DNA of 64,000 nucleotides from NCBI GenBank assembly GCA_029783825.1, contig JAREIK010012286.1:1-64000 (forward strand). Direction: 5' to 3'. Below the pieces are notes generated by a model. That model saw nothing but the letters and a program-made list of their open reading frames with translations, was not told the DNA's origin and made no database searches. Source of the DNA: Sapria himalayana (Eukaryota; Streptophyta; Magnoliopsida; Malpighiales; Rafflesiaceae). Positions 26,066 through 38,127 of this stretch are shown here, in pieces. How positions within the stretch are numbered: position 1 is the first letter of the stretch; each line of letters begins with the position of its first letter. Made by a program: the position numbers and the translations under genes.

Positions 26066-27850
26066 ATATACATCAATTTAAACTTAAATGATACGAATGA
26101 TGGCAACTAAATAATTTAGCAAAATATATAGATATGACCATCACTTATATAGCATTTACCAATATGCATGATGAATTGTGACTGAGAGAATTATGGAATT
26201 TTTTGGTATATATATAGCATTTACCAATCATTGTGCATAATTTCATCCATAAACAATATTGACGCAGGCAATAATATTGATGCTATTTGATATGTATTTC
26301 TTCTTACAATATCAACATTATATAAATAATATTTTCTATTTACATATTCATAAGATACCAAAACTTTCCTAATTGACACCAAGAGTAGACTAGTCTCACT
26401 CACAAATACACACCAACCTTTCTGTAAACTTTTTAGCTTCTCCTCCTTCTACGCTATTGTGCATGCCTAGTTTGCATAGTATGAGTTAGGATTTGGTACA
26501 GAGTAAGGGGCAAAAAAATTCTAATTTAAGCAACCCTCAATTGAAATGAAAAAACTAGTGATACTAGGGCACAATGGGGACCTTAATTTTCTTCAAAAAA
26601 ATAGTTACACCGTAGCTAGCACCAAAGGCAGTGCACATGTGCACTATGCTGTTTTAGTACACATTTAGACTACGTTGTTATAGAGTACATGTTCTATCTC
26701 TAAAACATTCAAAAATTCTCACAAAAATAAAAGATTTTGTAGATTATACGATGAATCAATTACATCAAAAAAAGGCATAACTAACTTCCAGATTTTATGT
26801 AATAGAAAACATGTAGATGGCTATGAAGCCAATTTTTATTTGTCATGTGCTACAAATGGTTGATTGACCCACTTTTGATTAAATTCCCTTGCTCTAAATC
26901 TGTCACTTATAGTTCAGGCCTAACATCTAGAAAGGGAATCTCACTTCATATATACATGTATGTGTATATATGAATATCTATATGTCTATATTATATGTAT
27001 ACATATCTATGTGTACATATGTATATATGCCTACCTATATATGTGTGTGTGTAATGACTATTAAGACATTTCTAGTGATCATCTATATATATGTATGCAT
27101 GTATGTACATGTGTATCTGTGAATTTGTAGATTTGCATCTGTATATATGATATGTCCACACAAAAACCCACACATATAGACATATGTATATATGTGAGTA
27201 TAAATGTATTTATCTATGCATGTCATACACATATATGTGTTGTGTGCAAGTGTATGTAAATTTGTATACATGCACACATGCATGTGTATTGGGTGTTAGG
27301 ATATCTACAAAATAGTAATAAAATAGTATTGTAAGTAGTACAAACAAGTTTAAAAAATCAACAATATAAAAATAAGCATCTACAAACATCATCATCAATA
27401 GCAAAACTCAGTTTCAACATTAATGGCAATAACTATATAATTTCATGAAACTCAAGTTCTTGTTGTTGGGAATATTATTGCTCATTGTGTATCTTCGACA
27501 ATTTATTTGTAGATTCCCACATGATGACTATAAACAAGATATTGAGATTTTATCTATAATCAAAAAAAAACTCCATGATTCTCTTTCTGCATGTCTCCCT
27601 TGTTCTTTATCCATCTACAACCCTAATTTAGCACTATTTAATGTATACTCAAGATGAGTTGGTCTTGCTCATAATCTTGAGTCTAATGGTATTCCTGGAC
27701 TGATTCTTGATGAAAATCTTTATTTTACTTTCAAACCAATATGCAGGATGAATACTAATTCAGAGAATTATGGAGTTTTGCAGCATATATATAGCATTTA
27801 CGAATCATTCTGCAAAATTTCAACTATGCAACAAATATTGTATTTCCAAC
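26066..27850. other. Internal region of block B, mostly unassigned
   Basis: AT-rich sequence. The stretch 26066-26220 resembles the repeat motif found at 29340-30210 and 47880-47990 (ATTTAGCAAAA...TATAGATATGACCATCACTTATAT). The stretch 26940-27300 is a low-complexity run of TATG/TGTA/CATG steps. An open frame at 27445-27657 on the plus strand starts with a hydrophobic segment, but I recognise no family and do not call it a gene. Confidence 0.5.
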
Positions 27851-27887
27851 AGACTATTTTAGAACAAGGAAGAAATGAAATAATTAC

Positions 27888-27996
27888 CCAGTAGCTGTTG
27901 GAATCATCAACTAGAGAGAATCCAATAACAGATTACTAACCACTGCCAGAGCCATATGGCACATCATGAGAATGAAGCCTGTATTTTGTCTGGGCA
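27888..27996 (-). pseudogene. SDF2: Captured exon of SDF2 (stromal cell-derived factor 2-like, MIR domain)
   Basis: Minus-strand translation gives QTKYRLHSHDVPYGSGSG, two stops, SVIGF and VDDSNSYW. This is the first MIR repeat region of plant SDF2 proteins, which act in the endoplasmic reticulum in protein quality control. The two stops (TAG TAA) sit exactly where the family has Gln-Gln, each explained by one C-to-T change (CAG CAA). A GTAATT donor follows TACTGG at 27887, and an AG acceptor lies just before 27996, so the fragment was taken as genomic DNA with intron borders. I found neither the following exon (second MIR repeat) nor the signal peptide exon. At about 36 of some 200 residues it cannot encode a working protein. 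It lies inside block B. Confidence 0.8.
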
Positions 27997-28029
27997 CTGG
28001 AGATCCCACCTAGGCACTGGAGCCGTGGC

Positions 28030-28210
28030 ACCACGAGAAGCACTTGACCCCAACATCACCATCAGCTATAGCCCTCTGCTCAACTTTCATCCAGCTTCAA
28101 TTATGAATAGCTACATCTAGTACTTCATTAACAAGATTATCAAAATGACCATAATTTGGAAGTAAAGTGAACTCACCATAGCTCATATTGATGAGATTAC
28201 ATTTATGCTG
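28030..28210 (-). other. Possible second captured exon next to the SDF2 fragment
   Basis: The minus strand is open from an ATG near 28186, giving SYGEFTLLPNYGHFDNLV and a few more residues before a stop. After that it is open again (WMKVEQRAIADGD...). Composition is less AT-rich than the surroundings, which suggests captured coding sequence. I do not recognise the source gene, and it may not belong to SDF2. Confidence 0.3.
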
Positions 28211-29319
28211 CATAAATAAGGTGGTAGTGTGGCATGTGCCAAGTGACAATGTGTGAAATGGATGCATGTGTGGAAAGGTTGTGGGCAGTTATATGCATGT
28301 AGTGTGGCATGCTTTGTGAGGCAGTGTGGGAAGTGAATGCATGTAGTGTGTTATGGTAGTGTGCAAACTAAATATAGTGCTGAAAAATTTTTAAAAAGAT
28401 TATCAAATTATTTAGTGTGTGTATTATATTTTGTCTGATATATATTTTGGCTGCACTTTGTGTTGGCTCGCACTAAAGGAAGTAACTTGGCTTTCTTCTA
28501 GTCACATCTGGCTCTCTTCTTTTCGGTGCAGGCTCAAACCGCATCAATTTTAAGGTTTAAACAGCACAACACAAACACAAAAACTTTCATTCGCAGTTGA
28601 AACATTTCAAAAAAAATCAAAATCAAAATCAAAATCAAAAACCAAAACCAAAACCTGCATGAACATTTGACACTCAAGTCGACAACTTCCAAAAAAATCT
28701 CTTGCAAACAACAAATCTAGAATCAAGAAAAATGATGCCACCAAAAAAATCTATTCATGTTTAGCTACACATATGCAAAAATAATATTTCCACAAGTTGC
28801 TCATTATTCCTTCTTCAAGAAGTAAGGAGATAAGAGCTTTGAGACTGAAAATCCGATGAAAGACTTGCATTGGAGTATCTCTTTCAACTTATCATCATAT
28901 ATTATTTCTACCTATCTGATAGATCCATTTAAAAAACAAGAACATTTAATGATTAATTGAAATTGAAGAATAACACCACGGATTCTCATTGGGGGAGGGT
29001 GAAGACGATGGAAGTTTGCATACCTATAGATTATGTCTTGTTATATAGTCCCACATCTCTTTACAACATTAGAATGAGATTATGCATCTTCACCTATACT
29101 AATAAATTTTATGAGAGCATCTAAAAGATAAACAGGAAGCCATAAATCCAAAAGTTCTAAAATAAATAACAAAAACCAAAAACAATTCAGAAATAATTCT
29201 GATACAAAAGTTACATGGTTAAACCAAAACCATAACATAGTTTCAATAATATTTAAAACAAATCATCCTCATAATTAGCTGGTGCATTTGCTACATTACA
29301 GATTCCTTGCATTTCAAAT
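28211..29319. other. Internal region of block B, no gene assigned
   Basis: The stretch 28220-28370 is rich in TGTGG/GCATG on the plus strand, with repeated ATGCATGTAGTGTG. An (AAAATC)n-like hexamer run lies at about 28614-28655. The stretch 29165-29270 repeats sequence seen at 25790-25890 (AAAACCAAAAACAATTC...GATACAAAAG), which means block B contains internal duplications of its own 3' region. I see no gene. Confidence 0.5.
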
Positions 29320-30480
29320 ATAGACTAATTAGAGATACAACGAATTATAGACATCAATTAATACCTAATCAATACAAAGGATGTAAACTAATTAATTTAG
29401 CAAAAATTATAGATATGAGCATAACTTGTATACTATTTTCTGATTAAATATTTAATATAAAGCTACATTATGGCAAGAGTAGCTGGAGATGTCTTTTTTT
29501 TCACAATGCCCATATAATCTGTGTGACAAAAAAATGGCATTAAATCAAAGTCAAAATTTTGAAACTCATTATTAAATGACATGTTTCATCTTGTTTTATT
29601 TTTTGTTTTGATTTAGTTGTACAATATTATTTTGATAATTTCTAATTTTTAGTATATGTGACAAAAAATGGCATGTTTTTTGTGTACATAAGAAATTTAT
29701 CTTAATAATTTAGTAATTTACATAAAGATTATTTACATATAGATCAATTCATACCTAAATAATGTGGAGGAAGGGAGCTTATTAATTTAGCAAAAATTAT
29801 AGATATGACCATCACTTATATATTTTTTCCAATTACATATTTTAAAATAAGCTACATTATGGCAAGAGCAGCCCGAGAGGTCTTTTTTTCACAATGCCTA
29901 AATAGTCCGTGTGACAAACAAATGGCATTAGATCATAATCAAAATTTTGAAAGTCATTATTAAATGACGTGTTTCATCTTGTTTATTTTTTTTTGTTTTC
30001 ATTTAGTTGTACAATATTATTTTTGATAATTCTAATTTTTTAGTATATGTGACAAACAAATGAAATGTTTTTTTGTGTACAATAGAAATTTATCCAAATA
30101 ATTTAGTAATTCATAAAGATTATTTACATACACATCAATTCATACCTAAACAATATGAAGGAAGGGAACTTAATAATTTGTAAAAAATTATAGATATGAC
30201 TATCACTTATATACTTTTTCCATTAGATATATAACTGATAAATAAATTTTTTGTATTGGAAAAGCCTATATTCATTTTCTATGATGGTTGTTAGATTACA
30301 TTATATGTTATTTTAATTTAATATTTTATAAGCAGACATAACACATTAAAATATTATTTAATACATTAAAAAATAAAAAATAGCTTCATTTTGATAAGAG
30401 TAGCCCAAGAGGGGTGCTCTTTCCAATTTCAAATTTTTTGTATATGTGACAAATAAATTGGCGAGTTTTTTGTGTATAGA
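29320..30480. repeat. Three tandem copies of a unit of about 390 bp in block B
   Basis: The anchor AAAAATTATAGATATGA occurs at about 29402, 29792 and 30183, a spacing of 390-391 bp. Each copy also carries a CATCAATT(A/C)ATACCTAA segment upstream. A GGCAAGAG(T/C)AGC...CACAATGCC segment follows downstream and is only partial in the last copy. One further copy lies in element C at about 47880-48250, tying B and C together. Confidence 0.8.
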
Positions 30481-33400
30481 AGTATATTAGTACGCATGTT
30501 TCATTGTAAAAAATTAAAAATATACATGTAATCAAACATTGACTGCGCTAAATAAGCAACTTCACATGCACACACATCTACTACTTAGGATATATATATA
30601 CTGTATGCATGTTTTTTAAAAAAAACAGAATGGTTTACTCTCTAACTAATCAATTATCTTTCATATACTTAGCGAACATTATATAATGATGGAATAATTA
30701 CTTATTATTAATGTATACACGAAATAAGTCACAATGCATGGGCAGTGTGCTTTGAGGAATGCACGGTATCTTGTTCTTCTTTGAAATTCAAATATTAAAT
30801 AAGACTCAAACTAACAATTCACAATCAATTAATTCAAATATTAAATAAGACATCAAACTAACAATTCACAATCAATTAATTCAAATATTATTTTCAGTTG
30901 GTAACTACCTTTTTGCCAAAAGTAATGATCTACATGATATTTGCCAAAAATAAATACAATTATTATTAAAGATAATATAGTATCTCAACTTATCTAAACT
31001 CTCAACTCAACTATATCCTAAAAGTCATTGTAAAAATAAATAAATTTTTACTCATACAATTTTGACATTGAGAATATATAATTCTAAAATATATTTTTTT
31101 GTGATAGCTCTCACATATATCATACGAACATAGCTAATACTAGGATTCAATTCTCGATTTGAATAGAAATGAATGATTAAAAAAAAATAATCTCAGATAC
31201 CACTATCACATACTCACACACTTCCATTGAGGCCATCTTTGGATGAAGTTTTTTCAAACACAATCTCTGATCCATATAAAAATCTACTAAAAATTAATTC
31301 AAACAAAATGTTAGAAGAAAAAAAAAAATACAAATATACTCAAGCAACAAACTAAAAAAACCTGATGTATATATAAATCAAAAAATTTACATGGATAACT
31401 CATATGTTGGTTACTTTAACTACTAAGTAAAAAAATAATTTTAACAAAATAAAATTATTATAATAATTATTATATATTTACATGAATATATTTAACCTCA
31501 AAATATTCTTTTTGATACATTTATATTTTAAAATACAATGCTACAAAAATTTAGACCTTACTTCCTTGAGCATGTAACGAACCACATAATTTTTATACTA
31601 GAATATACTAAACCTCGAAATAATATAATTAAAAAGAATAAAAATTTGATTGAACTATAAAAAAACCTTTTTATAGGACCCAGTGTTTCATGATAATTTT
31701 GAAATATTAATTCTAATTATAAATTACTAGATAAATCATATCTCTGACCAATTAGATATAAATTTTGAAATATATAAATTTCTGAATATTTGAAAGTACC
31801 TATTTTGCAAATAACTTTTCTAGACATGAGGAAAATAATATTTAATCTCATTGAGTATGCATTCATAAATATTGAGTACTAAAAAAGAAAATTTTGTTAC
31901 TCTCCATACAAGATTAGACAATATTAGTGTTAAAGTTATATCCTTTAAGATGATGGGGTTTTAAGATTAGATTTTAATTGTTAATGTTGATGAACAATTG
32001 AAGACTTATCCATTGAAAATTAGATATACAGGCTTCTACAGGTTATCTAAATAATTGTGTATTTCCATTCTTAGCATCTTTCAAAGTTATTACATCACAT
32101 TATCAAAAATTTTAAATCTCTATAAATCTTTATTTTTTTCCAATAATATTGTAAGATGTTAAGATTTGTACTAATTAAAATGAAGAAATTTCTAATAAAA
32201 AAGTTTTTTAACCCATAAATTTCTTTCTAGGTATTATTCCTATTCTATCAAATTTATTGAGTTTCAAATAGTCATGAAATTCAAGAGCAAGATATCTTTC
32301 ATATTAGAACAAATATGATGAGAAACATCTTATTCAAACCATTGATAAGTCTCTTGTAGAGACTAAATGATCACGAAGATGATTTTTTAAAATTTAATTT
32401 TTTAATTATTCTCTGAATGATATAACAAAGTTATGCTAGATATTCTATCAAAGAGATTTTATCTTACTCTATATTTCATATTCAATCAAATTCGGGATAC
32501 CACAAATTTTTTTTTCAACATACCCTTGCATTATGACTAACAACATAATGTGAGAAGAAATGCATTACCTTCACTCTATCTATATACTATTATTCTTAAG
32601 AAGTTATCACAAGTGATTTTTTTGTTAATTTTAAATAAAAATAATAATTCTTCTAAAAAAACTTGAGAATGAAAAACTCATAAAACAACCTCCGAATTTT
32701 CATGAAGGTGCCAAAATGGATTTTTTTGAGCTAAAGTAGTCTTTGAGACTTAGTTTTATAATTTTTTTTCAATTATAACTTATTTTTTGTTACACAAATA
32801 TATTTTAAACATCTATCTTTTATGGAGTTCTCATATTAGAATTATTTTTTTATTTATTAATATTGATCATTATTATAAATAAATGATCATATGGTAAATA
32901 ACCACATTAAAATGTGATGAATGATAAAATCATATCACTCAATGTCCCTTATAAATTTAATTTGTAAGTATATAAACAAACTTTATAAAGTTCATTATTA
33001 CCATCATTATATTTTATCATGTTATTCATAAATATTATATTATTATTACTATATATGAAATAATTTTTTTCTGATATTATTTCAAATAAAAATACCTTGT
33101 AAGTCGTAGGTACTTTCTTGAAATTATAATTATAGGTCATCAAAATATAATTTTATTTTGACAATAAAATGTTATAAATATTTTTGCAAAATTAAACTCT
33201 TAGATAGTACATTAAATTCACTATCAAACAATTATTATCAAATATATTATATTATCAAAATAATAAGTTATTTTTGAGAGTATACTCGATAGTTACATAT
33301 GAACATTATTCTTTAAAAATTTAATATTTAATGAAATCTCTAATACTTCATATTTCTTTCAGAGATTATACTGATACTCATGAGATTGATTATTCAAAGT

Positions 33401-34087
33401 ATAGTTTGATATCAACCGCCAAAGAAAAAAAATTATTATAAATTATTATTTTTGTTTTATAAATAATCGTTATCTCTTAAAAAAAAATAAAAGATAAAAA
33501 ATAATCCATGATTTTTGTGCAAAGATAAATTGTCACGTCATAAATACTCTAACTTATAAGCTTTTTTGGATTATATATTTGATTAGAAAGAGTGAATTTT
33601 CAATTTCTTTAAAAAAATTATTCTTTATTATGACATGATGGAATCATACACATAGGTTCCAATGGCATTTTTTATGAAAAAATAAAACATATAGATATTA
33701 ATTTTCAATTCATCAAAAAATACAAATAAAATATGTTGAGTATTATTGTTCATAGTTGTATTCAAGATCAGGCTCAAACATTTTACTAAGCACTATAATG
33801 ATCACCATTTTTTTTGAGTTGAGTATATATAATATATTATATATTCATATACCAGCATGACTAAGATTCAATGAGATCCTGACATGATATTCTATCATAC
33901 CATGTGTCAATTATTAAAAAGAGTATTTTTATCAATCACATATTTTTTTTAATGAACACAGTTACCCCAAGTTGGTAATTTCTTAATGCTTGTCTTTTAC
34001 AACAGAAAAAATGGAGAAACTAATTGGCATTTTTAAATAATCAAGACAGACAACTAGAAAAATTGAGTTCATGTTTTTGGGCAGAAC
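30481..34087. other. AT-rich region of block B, nothing recognised
   Basis: This is 3.6 kb of AT-rich DNA without a convincing ORF, terminal repeat or RNA gene. The stretch 30780-30890 contains a short direct duplication (ATTCAAATATTAAATAAGAC and ACTAACAATTCACAATCAAT, each twice). Minor open frames here are short and of low complexity. Confidence 0.5.
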
Positions 34088-34803
34088 TTACATATCAAAG
34101 AGCTTTCCACCAATTCCTGTGTTGAAAATTAGAACATAGAAATAGATCCACTGTTCATTAATGTCCTCCAACATATCTAGTCGGAGTATTAACTTGACTT
34201 GCTTAGGGAATGTTTGGGAACTCGGCCATGTTTTACCAAAAAAAAATGGAGCAAAAAAAATTCTACGGTGAAATGAAGGCATGAAACTTGACACCTAGAC
34301 ATCTGACCTGTTTATTTATGTTATTCTTGTTAATTTTATAAAAACTCTTTTTATATTCCACCTCCGACAAGAGCAAACAAATCAAAGATTCACATTGTGT
34401 TCTATTCATTGAATTACCAACAAACATAATACTCTTATTCCTCAAACTTTCTAAAATATCGTGCACATCTAACCTTGGAATATGATAGTCCGCAGGTTTC
34501 CATCTCCACCTCAGATACTGCCTATCCTTCCTTCCATTTCCCAGACAATTAAATCCCTGCATTACAAAAGGGCATTCTGAAGCATTGTGAAGAGGATAGC
34601 TATATTTACGATCCAATTTCCATATAAATGACAATTTCCCAAAGAATCATTATATTTGAAACCGAAAGCTCATGTTGTCCAAGTGTCAGGCTCGTTAGGA
34701 CATAAATATAGCTTCCACAAATAGCAAGTAAAAAAGAGACACATAGTCCTAACACAACAAGTACACAAACCTTTGAAAGACTGAACTTGATTGGATATTG
34801 CAC
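34088..34803 (-). pseudogene. Captured fragment of a TBL (trichome birefringence-like, DUF231/PC-esterase) gene
   Basis: TBL proteins are Golgi membrane proteins that O-acetylate cell-wall polysaccharides. The minus strand shows the N-terminal membrane anchor (VCVLVVLGLCVSFLLAICG). After a frame change come GNCHLYGNW, equal to the family's C-x-L-x-G-x-W motif, and in a further frame DRKYSYPLHNASECPFV, FNCLGNGRKD and RWRWKPADYHIPRLD. Next is the region around the catalytic Ser, VGNSMNRTQCESL, where the usual GDS reads GNS. A later segment gives LRLDMLEDINEQW and VLIFNTG, then KLFDM followed by a GTAAGT donor at about 34088. At least three frame changes are present, and the C-terminal half with the D-x-x-H catalytic pair is absent. 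It is a dead gene fragment carried in block B. Confidence 0.85.
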
Positions 34804-35042
34804 TTCGAAGTTGCAATGGTCGAAGATTTAGGGCTAAGAATCACTATTCCACTTTGATTGAACGATTCTCTCTTGCCAAAGGGATTCACCATCTCATCAC
34901 ATGATAGTGCTATTATTCTTTAGGATACACGTACACTGAGAGGATAATAATCAAAGATTACTATCAGTAAAGATATCACAAGTACAGAATTGGTTGGAAT
35001 CAAAAAATGTTTATCTAACCGCGAACAAATGATATACCAAAC

Positions 35043-35330
35043 TTGATGCAGATAGATTCAAATGGATTGATCCATTCTATGACAAAAAATCAAAGAAAGA
35101 ATTGCTCACATTTAACACTTGGAGAAATATTTGATGTTATCATTTACTGCACCTTGATAATGGGAAAAACTGGAAGAAACATTGCACAATCATTGATTGA
35201 GAAGGTAATTTTTAAGAGTCACATGTACTCATGCATATATATACATGAAGCACAATGGAATGATATCAAAGTGAGTTGTCATCGAGGGAATGGGGAACAG
35301 AGGCCAGGAGAATGGAGACCATGATCGGCC
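35043..35330 (+). other. Possible captured exon of unknown origin
   Basis: A plus-strand open frame contains HLTLGEIFDVIIYC and GKTGRNIAQSLIEK followed by GTAATT, which could be a donor site. An overlapping frame also looks protein-like (ADRFKWIDPFYDKKSKKELL), which suggests a frameshift. Base composition is richer in GC than the flanks. I recognise no family. It starts about 240 bp upstream of the TBL fragment and points the other way. Confidence 0.25.
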
Positions 35331-35639
35331 CTACGACACTAAGGGATTCATGATTCACAGTTAAGAAAACTAGCTTCAAGGCACTAGAATCCAGCACGAC
35401 AGTTCAACAAAATTTAATTTTTTTTTCTGAATGAGTAAGTAAAATAGCTTCAATTTAATATATTTAATAAAAAAACTCTAATACTATTTAAGTTTTAAAA
35501 AATAGCATCAAAACTAAAATATATTAACACTCTTAAATGAAATTTCCCTTTAAAAATGTCATGTCCACATAAAAAATAAAAAAAAAAGAAGAGTGTATTG
35601 ATTATACCACATATCTATACTAGTTTTGTTATATAAATA

Positions 35640-36060
35640 TTATAAATATGTTTAGAAAATAAAAAATAGTAGAATAAAAAAAATAAAAAAATAAAAAAAT
35701 TAAAAAATTAAAAATTTTAAAAATAAAAAAAAAAATTAAAAAAATTAAAAATTTAATAAATTTTAAAAATTTAAAAAAATTAAAAATTTAAAAAATAATT
35801 TAAAAATTTAAAAAATTAAAAAATTAAATAAATATAAAAAATATAAAAATATAAAAAAATAAAAAAATAAAAAAATAAAAAATATAAAAAATTATAAAAT
35901 TATAAAAATTAAAAATTAAAAATTAAAATAAAATTTAAAAATTAAAAATAAAAATAAAAAAAATAAAAAAATAAAAAATAAAAAAAATAAATAAAATAAA
36001 AAAATAAAAAAAATAATAAAAAATAAATAAATATAAAAAATAATAAAAAAAAATAAAAAA
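35640..36060. repeat. A-rich simple sequence (AAAAAT-type)
   Basis: About 420 bp consists almost only of A runs broken by T (AAAAATAAAAA, AAAATTTAAAAA). It grades at 36060 into AAATAGATAGA and then GATA repeat. No transposon terminus is visible at either edge. The preceding 35330-35640 is AT-rich and featureless. Confidence 0.85.
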
Positions 36061-36121
36061 GATAGATAAATAAATAGACAAATAAATAGACAAATAAATA
36101 GATAGATAGAGTGCTAGTCAA

Positions 36122-36158
<37 letters not shown>

Positions 36159-38127
36159 ATAGAGACAAATAGATAGACAAATATATAGATAGTAAAAAAA
36201 CAGATAGATAAATAGATAGATATACAAATAGATAGAAAGATAGATAGAAAAAAAGATAGACACATAGATAGATAAATAGATAGATATATAATAGATAAAT
36301 AGATAGAGAGTTATAATAATATATAGATAGATAGATAAATTGATTGATAGAGAGAGACAAATAGATATACAAATATATAGACAAATAAATAGATAGATAA
36401 ATTATAGACAAATAGATATACATACAGATAGACAAATATATAGACATATATATAGATAGATAGATATATATATATATATATAGATAGATAGATATAGACA
36501 AATAGATGGATAAATAAAGAGATAGATAGACAAATAGATAGATAAATATATTGATAGATGGATAGATAGATGGATAGATAGTTAGACAGACAAATAAATA
36601 GATAAATGAATAATAGATAGTTAAATAGATAGACAAATAGATAAATATATATAAATAGAACGGATAGATAGATTGATAGACAAATAGATATACAGAGATA
36701 TAGACACATAGATAGATAGATAGACAAATAGATAAACAAATAAATAAATAGATATATAGATAGCTAGATAGATATTAGACAGACAGATATAGATAGATAG
36801 ATAGATAGACAGGTAGATAGATAGATAGGTTGACATATATATAGAAAGATAGATAAAGATATAGATAGACATATAGATAAATAGTTAGATAGATTGACAG
36901 ATATATAGATAGATAGATAGATAGATACACATAATAATATAAAGATAAATTGTTAGTTAGAAGATATATAGACATATAGATAGATTGAGTGATAGAAAGA
37001 TCTATGGATAGATAGTTAGATAGATATATAAACAAATAAATAGATAGATAGAAATAAAGATAGATAGATAGACATAAAGATAGACAAATAGTTTAATTGA
37101 TAGATAGATGATAGATAGATTGACAGATTATTTTGACATATATATATATAGATAGACATATATTTAGACAGATAGGTAGACAGATATATAGATAGATAGA
37201 TAGAGAGATAAATAAATAGATAAATAAATAGATTAATTGATAGAAAAATATATAGATAGATAGATAGAATAAGACAGAAAAATAGATAGATAGATAGATA
37301 GAAAGATAGATAGACAAATAGATAGAATGATAGATAGTTAGTCAGATTAATAGTACATAGATAGATTGATTAATAGATAGATTGATAGATAAATTGAAAT
37401 ACTGATTGATATATTGATTAATAGATAGATAGACAAATATATAGACAAATAACTAAACAAATAGATATATAGAGAAATATAGATAGACAGATAGATGGGC
37501 AGATATATAGATAGATAGATAGTCATATAGATAGACAAATATATAAATAAATAGATAGATAATAAGATAGACAGATAGATAGACAAATAAAATAGAGTAA
37601 TAAAGAGAGATAGATAGATATTTAGATAAATTGATTGAAATATAGGTAAACACATAGATAGAAACATAGATAATAGATAGATTGAAAGATCTTTAGAAAG
37701 AAATAATGATAGATAGATAAATAAATAGATATATAGATAGATAGATAAATAGATAGATAGATAAATAGATAAATAAATAGATAGATAGAGAGAGATATAG
37801 ATAGATAGCTAGACAAACAGACAAATAGATAGATAGATAGATAGATAGATAGACTTATAAATAGATAGACATTTAGATAGACACATAGATAGATAGATAG
37901 ATATATAGACAAATATATAGTTAGATATATAGATAGATAGATAATTAAATAGATTAATAGTTAAATAGATAGATAGATAGATAGACAGACCAATAGATCG
38001 ATAGATAGACTAACAGATATATAGACCTAATGATAGAAATATAGATAGATAGACATATAGATAGAATGATATATAGACATATATATAGGCAATATTTTGA
38101 CAAATAGATAGACAGATAGATGGATAG
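36061..38127. repeat. GATA/GACA tetranucleotide array, block 3
   Basis: Degenerate GATA repeat of the same strand and type as the other blocks, with many AAATAGATAGACAAATA variants. All ORFs here are Ile-Tyr-Leu-Ser artefacts. Confidence 0.95.

Larger units (their letters stand above)
25379..35640 (-). mobile_element. CACTA-derived block B, deletion derivative with captured gene fragments
   Basis: The left end reads TACTACAAGAAAAAT, a CACTACAAG terminus with its first C changed to T, sitting directly against GATA repeat. The next 700 bp align by eye with the left end of element C, including CTAGCTAATTATATTTTTT, subterminal motifs and the tail of the second gene, so the orientation is minus. 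No TNP2 sequence is present. Tandem repeats of about 390 bp (29320-30480) have a relative in element C at 47880-48250, and gene fragments of SDF2 and TBL type are embedded. I cannot see a second CACTA terminus. The right side fades into A-rich simple sequence near 35640-36060, so that boundary is approximate. The block may be an end-deleted or rearranged Pack-CACTA. Confidence 0.65.

Noticed and set aside
27083..27404. Minus-strand ORFs rich in Tyr, Thr, His and Met
   Set aside because: They are translations of TATG/CATG low-complexity sequence.
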